From JBQCHF01 sp051953655 (GTDB lineage Bacteria; Actinomycetota; Actinomycetes; Motilibacterales; Motilibacteraceae), in contig JBQCIO010000062.1 of assembly GCA_051953655.1 (NCBI GenBank), forward strand, positions 1 to 19,976: a DNA stretch of 19,976 bases, written 5' to 3'. The notes under the pieces were generated by a model. That model did no database searches, was not told where the DNA came from, and worked only from the letters and a program-made list of their open reading frames with translations. This document shows positions 15,147 through 19,976 of the stretch, piece by piece. The translations under genes and the position numbers were made by a program. Numbering within the stretch: the stretch's first letter is position 1; each line of letters begins with the position of its first letter.

Positions 15147-15193
15147 CCAGAACCACCCGACAACGGACCAGCCAGACCCGACCCGGAGGACGT

Positions 15194-16855
15194 GTGGACG
15201 TCACCCTCGCGCTGCTCGCCGCCAGCAGCGAGCTCGTGCTGGTCGTCCACCCGCCCGCCCGGCTGGCCTTCGTCTCCCCGGCCGCCGTGGAGCTGATGGG
15301 CTGGCCCGCCGCGAGCCTGCCCGGCAGCGACCTGCTCGACCTGGTGCACCCGGAGGAGCGCGAGGCCGTGGGGGCGCTGCTGGAGCGGGTCCACCAGGGG
15401 CAGCAGCCCGACGTCGTCTTCGGGTGCCGGCTGCAGCACCGGGACGGCAGCTGGCGACAGCACGACGTGCGCGCCGTCGACCGCACGGACGCGCCCGGGA
15501 TCCACGGCGTCGTCGTTCACGCGCGGGACGTCACCGAGTGGCGCGAGCTGGAGGCCCAGCTCACCCGGCAGGCGCTGCACGACCCGCTGACCGGGCTGGG
15601 CAACCGTGCGCTCTTCGAGGCGCACCTGGCCCGCTCGCTCGCCCTCCAGCACCGCGACCGCCGCCAGCTCGCCCTGCTGCTGGTGGACGTGGACGAGTTC
15701 AAGGACGTCAACGACAGCCTGGGGCACGTGGCCGGCGACCAGCTGCTCGTCGAGGTGGCCCAGCGGCTGCAGGCGTCGGTGCGGACCGGCGACGTCGTGA
15801 CCCGGCTCGGTGGCGACGAGTTCGCGGTGCTGTGCGAGGACGTCGACGACGAGACGGTGGAGGCGATCGCGGAGCGCACCCTGCGCTGCCTGCGCGCACC
15901 GCTCAACCTCGAGGGCCGGCAGGTGTTCGCCACGGCCAGCATCGGTGTGGCCCTCGCCCACGACCCCGGGCTGAGCGAGGGCGAGCTGCTGCGCAACGCC
16001 GACGCCGCCCTCTACGCGGCCAAGGAGAGCGGGCGCGACCAGTGGGCGCGCTACACCGAGGACCTGCAGCACGACGCCCTGACCCGCCTGCAGGTGCACA
16101 GCGAGCTGCGCGAGGCGGTGGAGCGGGAGCAGTTCGTGCTGGCCTTCCAGCCGATCGTCTCCCTCCGGACGGGGACACCGGTGGGCCACGAGGCGCTGCT
16201 GCGGTGGACCCACCCCCGACGCGGGACGGTCGGGCCGGACGAGTTCATCCCCGCGGCCGAGACGGCCGGGCTCATCGGGGTGCTGGGGCGCTGGGTCCTG
16301 CTGCAGGCCTGCGCCGCGGCCGCGGTGCGGCACGCGCACGGCGAGGGGCCGGCCAACATCTCGGTCAACGTGAGCCCGCGCCAGTTCCGCGACGACCTCG
16401 TCGGCGACGTCGTCGATGCCCTGGCCGCCACCGGGCTCCCGCCCCGGCTGCTCACCCTCGAGATCACCGAGGGCGTGATGCTGGGCAACCCGGACCGGGC
16501 CCTCGCCCAGCTCGGGCAGCTCAAGGAGCTCGGGGTGCGCCTGGCCATCGACGACTTCGGCACCGGGTACTCCTCGCTGGCCTACCTGTCCCGGCTCCCG
16601 GTGGACTGCGTGAAGATCGACAAGAGCTTCGTCAGCGACCTCGCCCACGACGAGCGGCAGATCGCCGTCACCCGGGCCGTCGTCGAGATCGGCCACTCCT
16701 TCGGCTTCGACACCGTGGTCGAGGGGATCGAGACCGCGGAGCAGGCGTCGGCCGCCAGGATCCTCGGCTGCACCTACGGTCAGGGCTTCCTCTACGGCCG
16801 GCCCAGCACCGCCGCGTTCGGGCTGCGCCAGGCCTCCGGCACCTCAGCGGCCTGA
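15194..16855 (+). CDS. PAS-GGDEF-EAL protein (c-di-GMP synthase/phosphodiesterase)
   Basis: The 553-aa cytosolic protein combines a PAS sensor (about residues 8-115; LAFVSPAAVELMGW, DLVHPEERE, RDVTEWRELE), a GGDEF domain (about 120-285; intact GGDEF at 206-210, RTGD inhibitory site five residues before) and an EAL domain (about 300-545). EAL signatures are complete: EALLRW with EAL at 333-335, NVSPRQF, LEITEGV, DDFGTGYSSL from Asp453, KIDKSF, VVEGIET and GQGFLYGRP. Both activities are therefore possible on residues alone; many such proteins favour one. The start is GTG at 15194 after GGAGG, although the frame is open to 15044. Its last 12 bases overlap the end of convergent pxpC. Confidence 0.95.
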   Translation: MDVTLALLAASSELVLVVHPPARLAFVSPAAVELMGWPAASLPGSDLLDLVHPEEREAVGALLERVHQGQQPDVVFGCRLQHRDGSWRQHDVRAVDRTDAPGIHGVVVHARDVTEWRELEAQLTRQALHDPLTGLGNRALFEAHLARSLALQHRDRRQLALLLVDVDEFKDVNDSLGHVAGDQLLVEVAQRLQASVRTGDVVTRLGGDEFAVLCEDVDDETVEAIAERTLRCLRAPLNLEGRQVFATASIGVALAHDPGLSEGELLRNADAALYAAKESGRDQWARYTEDLQHDALTRLQVHSELREAVEREQFVLAFQPIVSLRTGTPVGHEALLRWTHPRRGTVGPDEFIPAAETAGLIGVLGRWVLLQACAAAAVRHAHGEGPANISVNVSPRQFRDDLVGDVVDALAATGLPPRLLTLEITEGVMLGNPDRALAQLGQLKELGVRLAIDDFGTGYSSLAYLSRLPVDCVKIDKSFVSDLAHDERQIAVTRAVVEIGHSFGFDTVVEGIETAEQASAARILGCTYGQGFLYGRPSTAAFGLRQASGTSAA

Positions 16856-17809
16856 GAGCGTCGTCGGCCAGGTCCCCGCGCGCACGAACCGGACCTGCTG
16901 GCCCGGGCGGAGCTGGGCCGCGCGGTCGACGTCGGCGGAGCCCACCACGGCCGGGACGGGGTAGCCGCCGGTGACCGGGTGGTCGGCGAGCAGCAATGTG
17001 GGCCGGCCCGAGGGCGGCACCTGCAAGGCGCCGCGGACCATGCCTTCGCTGGGCAGCTCACCGGAGCGCGTTCTCACCAGGGCGGGGCCGGACAGCCTGA
17101 TCCCCACCCGGTCCGACTCCGACGTCACGTCGTAGGGATGGGCGCAGAGGACGTCGAGGGCGTCGCGGGCGAACCAGTCGGCCCGGGGCCCGGGAAGGAG
17201 CCGTAGCGCGACGGGGCCGGCGGGAGGCGGCGCCACCGGGGCGTGGTCGACGGACGGATGCCCCGCCGTCGCGGTGCCCACCGGAAGGACGTCGCCTTCC
17301 CGCAAGGGCGGGGCCCCCAACCCGGCGAGCAGGTCGGTGGAGCGCGAGCCGAGCTGGCTGGCGACGTCGAGGCCGCCGCGGACCGCGAGGTAGGCCCGCA
17401 GTCCGGTCTCGGCGGGGGCGAGGCGCACCTCCGCCCCGGCCGGCACGGCGACCGGCCCATAGGCGGCGGCCGTCCTGGTCCGTCCGGCCAGTTCGACGGT
17501 CAGACGGCACGGCGCGCCGGCCACGGCGACCAGCAGCGCCGCCGGCGCGCGGAACCGGAGGCCCCCCAGGACGACCTCGAGGGCGGCCGCGTGCTCCTCG
17601 TTGCCGACCAGACGGTTGGCCAGCCGGAGCGAGGACCGGTCCGCCGCCCCGCCACGGCCCACGCCGGAGGCCGCGTGCCCGGGACGGCCCAGGTCCTGCA
17701 CCGTGGTCAGGGGTCCGGGGTCGAGCACCTCGAGGACGCGGTGCGGCTCCGACCCGAGGGGTCGGCTCGTCGTCGTCGCTAGCGGTCGCATCTCACATGC
17801 CTCAGACAT
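16844..17809 (-). CDS. pxpC: 5-oxoprolinase subunit C (KipA / biotin-dependent carboxyltransferase-like)
   Basis: PxpC acts with PxpA and PxpB to hydrolyse 5-oxoproline to glutamate using ATP. The 321-aa product shows VLDPGPLTTVQDLGRPG (about residues 28-44), GVGRGGAADRSSLRLANRLVGN, LRAYLAVRGGLD, SESDRVGIRLSGP, SEGMVRGALQVPPSGRPTL and HPVTGGYPVPAVV, all characteristic of the KipA/AHS2 family. ATG at 17809 overlaps the pxpB stop by eight bases, indicating translational coupling, and supports this start over the ATG at 17791. The last gene of the pxpABC operon; its 3' end overlaps the convergent EAL gene by 12 bases. Confidence 0.93.
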   Translation of the reverse strand: MSEACEMRPLATTTSRPLGSEPHRVLEVLDPGPLTTVQDLGRPGHAASGVGRGGAADRSSLRLANRLVGNEEHAAALEVVLGGLRFRAPAALLVAVAGAPCRLTVELAGRTRTAAAYGPVAVPAGAEVRLAPAETGLRAYLAVRGGLDVASQLGSRSTDLLAGLGAPPLREGDVLPVGTATAGHPSVDHAPVAPPPAGPVALRLLPGPRADWFARDALDVLCAHPYDVTSESDRVGIRLSGPALVRTRSGELPSEGMVRGALQVPPSGRPTLLLADHPVTGGYPVPAVVGSADVDRAAQLRPGQQVRFVRAGTWPTTLSGR

Positions 17810-18458
17810 CTCGTCCGCACGGCTGCGCCACGAACTTCACCCGCACGCCGGGGCGGAGCAGCGCGGGCGGTTCGCGCCCGGCGTCCCAGACCGCCAGGTC
17901 GGTGCGGCCGATCAGCTGCCATCCACCCGGAGAGCTGCGCGGGTAGACGCCGCTGTAGGGACCGGCGAGGCCGACCGCACCTGCGGGGACGCGCGTACGG
18001 GGAGCGGTGCGACGCGGGACGGCCAGCCGCTCGTCACCGCCGACGAGGTAGCTGAAGCCCGGCGAGAAGCCGCAGAACGCCACCGTCCACACGCTCTCCT
18101 GGTGCAGCGCGACGACGTCGTCCGGGCGCAGGCCGGTCAGGAGGGCCACCTCCTGCAGGTCCTCCCCGTCGTAGACCACGGGGACGTGGACGAGCTCCAC
18201 CGGCTCCGACTCCGGCACCTGACCGGGCTGGTCGGTGGTGAGGACGTCGAGCAGCTCCGACAGGGCCTCGGACACGCGCGCCGGCGAGGTCAGCTCGGGG
18301 TCGAGGTGCAGCAGCAGGGTGCGCGCCGCCGGCACGAGGTCGACGACGCCCGGCGGCATCCGCCGGCGCACCGCGGTGTGCAGGGCCAGAACGTCGGCGG
18401 GCCGGTCGACCTCCACGAGGAGCCCGCTGTCGCCGCAGGGAAGCAGTCGGGGGTGCAT
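17802..18458 (-). CDS. pxpB: 5-oxoprolinase subunit B (KipI family)
   Basis: The 218-aa product belongs to the KipI/AHS1 family: MHPRLLPCGDSGLLVEV at the start, VWTVAFCGFSPGFSYLVG with FSPGFSYL at 131-138, VPAGAVGLAGPYSGVYP and SPGGWQLIGRT at 176-186. With PxpC it forms the part that phosphorylates 5-oxoproline in the prokaryotic 5-oxoprolinase; in Bacillus the homologue KipI also inhibits KinA, which has no counterpart seen here. ATG at 18458 follows the pxpA stop by five bases and its own stop overlaps the pxpC start, so the three are translated as a set. Length is normal for the family. Confidence 0.93.
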   Translation of the reverse strand: MHPRLLPCGDSGLLVEVDRPADVLALHTAVRRRMPPGVVDLVPAARTLLLHLDPELTSPARVSEALSELLDVLTTDQPGQVPESEPVELVHVPVVYDGEDLQEVALLTGLRPDDVVALHQESVWTVAFCGFSPGFSYLVGGDERLAVPRRTAPRTRVPAGAVGLAGPYSGVYPRSSPGGWQLIGRTDLAVWDAGREPPALLRPGVRVKFVAQPCGRDV

Positions 18459-18463
18459 CGTTC

Positions 18464-19270
18464 TCAGCCACCCGCAAGGGTGACCGGACCACCGAACGGC
18501 GCGATGCGCACCCCGGCTGCGGTCAGCGCGTGGCGCACCGCCGCCGCCATCGCCGCCGCGCCGGGGGTGTCCCCGTGCACGCACACGGATCCCGGCTGGA
18601 GCGGGACGACACTCCCGTCCACGGCCTCCACCTCGTGCTCCAGCACCATCCGCACGCAGCGCTCGACCACCGCCGGGACCTCGTGCAGCACGGCCCCGGG
18701 TTCGCGGCGCGGCACGAGCCGACCGTCGGCGGTGTAGCCGCGGTCGGCGAACGCCTCCGTCACCACGGGCAGGCCGGCAGCCTCCGCGCGCCGGAGCAGC
18801 GCCGAGCCGGGCAGGCCGAGCACCGGCAGCGAGGGGTCGTAACGGACGACGGCCTCCACCACTGCGGCCGCCTGGTCCTCGTGGTGCACCACCGCGTTGT
18901 AGAGCGCGCCGTGCGGCTTGAGGTAGCTGACCCTGGTCCCCGCCACCCGCGCCAGCCCCTCGAGCGCCCCGAGCTGGTAGAGCACGTCGTTCACCAGCTC
19001 CTCCGGGTCGACGTCGATGAACCGGCGGCCGAACCCGGACAGGTCGCCGTAGCCCACCTGGGCACCCACGGCCACCCCGCGCCGGGCGGCGTTCTCGCAC
19101 GTCCGGCGGATGATCGTGGGGTCACCGGCGTGGAACCCGCAGGCGACGTTCGCACTGCTGACGACGTCGAGCAGCGCCTCGTCGTCGCCCAGGCTCCATC
19201 GCCCGAAGCTCTCCCCCAGGTCGCTGTTGAGGTCGACGACGACGTCGTCGGTCGCGGGCATGGAACTCAT
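18464..19270 (-). CDS. pxpA: 5-oxoprolinase subunit A (LamB/YcsF family)
   Basis: The 268-aa product is PxpA: DLNSDLGESFG from residue 13, SANVACGFHAGDP, GAQVGYGDLSGFGRR, SYLKPHGALYN, EAFADRGYTADGRLVPR and VCVHGDTPGA are the family motifs. Asp, His and Lys residues in these segments form the putative active site. It is the first gene of pxpA-pxpB-pxpC, which returns 5-oxoproline (pyroglutamate), a spontaneous damage product of glutamine and glutamate, to glutamate. Starts at 19282, 19270 and 19261 are in frame; 19270 is preferred for GGTGGG just upstream, but this is not firm. It is divergent from the 186-aa unknown gene, with a palindrome between. Confidence 0.93.
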   Translation of the reverse strand: MSSMPATDDVVVDLNSDLGESFGRWSLGDDEALLDVVSSANVACGFHAGDPTIIRRTCENAARRGVAVGAQVGYGDLSGFGRRFIDVDPEELVNDVLYQLGALEGLARVAGTRVSYLKPHGALYNAVVHHEDQAAAVVEAVVRYDPSLPVLGLPGSALLRRAEAAGLPVVTEAFADRGYTADGRLVPRREPGAVLHEVPAVVERCVRMVLEHEVEAVDGSVVPLQPGSVCVHGDTPGAAAMAAAVRHALTAAGVRIAPFGGPVTLAGG

Positions 19271-19306
19271 GCCCACCAGCATGACAACCCGGTGCCGGGG
19301 GTGGGC

Positions 19307-19327
19307 ACCGGCCGGCCGTCGGCCGGT
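19307..19327. promoter_or_regulatory. Palindrome between pxpA and the divergent gene
   Basis: ACCGGCCG (19307-19314) and CGGCCGGT (19320-19327) are exact reverse complements with a five-base spacer. A second weaker one, GGTGCC/GGCACC, is at 19291-19309. In GC-rich DNA such palindromes arise easily, but the position in a 90-base divergent gap fits an operator. Confidence 0.35.
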
Positions 19328-19360
19328 CCCACCCGCCGCCGGATGCGCCATCCTGTCGGC

Positions 19361-19921
19361 ATGAGCTCCCTGCTCGACCGAGCCGCGGACCTGCTGCGCG
19401 ACCAGCTGTTCACCGGGCTGCAGCGGGTTGAGGGCCCCGCGCTGATCCTGACCTCCGACAGCGGGACCGTGGCCCTGCTGGACCTCGCGCCGGTCCCGGT
19501 GCTGCGCTGCAGCGCCCTGATCGACCCGGGGCCGGCCGCCGATGTCCCGGACCTGCTGATGGCCTCGATGCTCGAGGTCGCCGACGTCCCCCTGGCCAGG
19601 CTGTCCTTCCGTGCCGAACCGGACGAGGCGGGAGGCCGCCGGCTGGTCGGTGAGGTGACGGCCGATCTGTTCGCCGGCGACGACACCACGTCCGGTCTCT
19701 CCACGGCCGGCCGCCCCGCCGGGGACATCTCCACGGCAGCGCTGCTGGCCGGCATCGCGGCGGTCCAGCAGGGTGCCGCGGTGGCTCTCGAGGTGCTGGC
19801 CGCAGCCGAGGGCACGGTGCCGGCGACGGCGCCGCCGTCACCGGGGGCGGGGCCTGCCGACGTCGGCGGCCTGGCGGTCGAGCCGACGAGCGGCGGGGAC
19901 GACCGGCAGAACCTGGACTGA
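19361..19921 (+). CDS. Protein of unknown function, 186 aa
   Basis: ATG at 19361 gives MSSLLDRAADLLRDQLFTGLQ. No clear ribosome-binding site precedes it; CATCCT at 19349-19354 sits six bases before the ATG, which would suit a leaderless transcript, while an in-frame ATG at 19343 is also possible. The first 90 residues look like a folded domain (helix, then strands such as ALILTSDSGTVALLDLAPVPVLRCS). The last 50 are Ala/Pro/Gly/Thr-rich and probably disordered. No signal peptide or membrane segment is seen and I do not recognise a family. The stop codon lies in the first unit of an 11-base tandem repeat. Confidence 0.65.
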   Translation: MSSLLDRAADLLRDQLFTGLQRVEGPALILTSDSGTVALLDLAPVPVLRCSALIDPGPAADVPDLLMASMLEVADVPLARLSFRAEPDEAGGRRLVGEVTADLFAGDDTTSGLSTAGRPAGDISTAALLAGIAAVQQGAAVALEVLAAAEGTVPATAPPSPGAGPADVGGLAVEPTSGGDDRQNLD

Positions 19922-19956
19922 GACTGGACTGAGGCTGGACTGAGACTGGACTGAGG
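19913..19956 (+). repeat. Four tandem 11-base units (CTGGACTGAGR) spanning the stop codon
   Basis: CTGGACTGAGA and CTGGACTGAGG alternate twice (units from 19913, 19924, 19935 and 19946), equivalent to two perfect 22-base repeats. Each unit carries TGA. Because 11 is not a multiple of three, the first three TGAs (19919, 19930, 19941) fall in three different frames. Confidence 0.85.
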
Positions 19957-19976
19957 GCCCGAACACGACGGCGGCG

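Noticed and set aside
15044..15193. Longer N-terminus for the PAS-GGDEF-EAL protein from 15044
   Set aside because: The extra 50 residues are disordered and include the 13-base DNA duplication; GTG at 15194 follows GGAGG and begins directly at the PAS domain.
1..19976. tRNA, rRNA, CRISPR, transposase or phage genes
   Set aside because: I looked for them on both strands and saw none. The short repeats found are too few and too short for CRISPR.

Overview
The window is 19,976 bases of very GC-rich DNA with dense, short-spaced genes, many GTG starts and strong GC bias at third codon positions. This points to a high-GC actinobacterium. The gene mix (PAS/GAF-GGDEF-EAL signalling proteins, DUF2254, a divergent ZIP transporter, small actinobacterial proteins of unknown function) would fit Geodermatophilaceae or a relative, but that placement is inference. 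I see no rRNA, tRNA, CRISPR array, insertion sequence, integrase or phage gene. It reads as ordinary chromosome.

Left part (1-5,705, all minus strand): a large AAA-ATPase/TPR regulator of the LuxR/MalT type that runs off the left edge; a 51-aa basic protein; a 200-base non-coding stretch with three copies of a 10-base repeat; a 73-aa protein overlapping the end of a YbdK-type glutamate-cysteine ligase; a 348-base gap with a long inverted repeat; and a streptomycin 6-kinase-like phosphotransferase placed 11 bases after peptide chain release factor 3 (prfC).

Middle part (5,717-12,947): prfC; a DUF2254 membrane protein; then, divergently, a CPA1-type Na+/H+ antiporter with a G-quadruplex-like leader; a GAF-GGDEF diguanylate cyclase; a 101-aa Cys/His protein on the minus strand; and an APH-fold phosphotransferase on the plus strand.

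Right part (12,971-19,976): a Cx5R dual-specificity-type phosphatase, a ZIP-family transporter and a 142-aa unknown, all minus strand; a PAS-GGDEF-EAL protein on plus, whose 3' end overlaps the end of the convergent 5-oxoprolinase operon pxpA-pxpB-pxpC (minus); and a divergent 186-aa unknown ending in an 11-base tandem repeat that carries its stop codon.

Functional themes are c-di-GMP turnover (two proteins), 5-oxoproline and gamma-glutamyl metabolism (pxpABC and the YbdK-type ligase, about 12 kb apart, link not shown), ion and metal transport, and translation termination. Nothing here is clearly a new multi-gene system. The most unusual signals are non-coding: the CTGAGGTAGC repeats at 2928-3071, the tandem palindrome upstream of the diguanylate cyclase, the long inverted repeat at 4651-4712, the G-tract leader of the antiporter, and the stop-in-all-frames tandem repeat at the right end.
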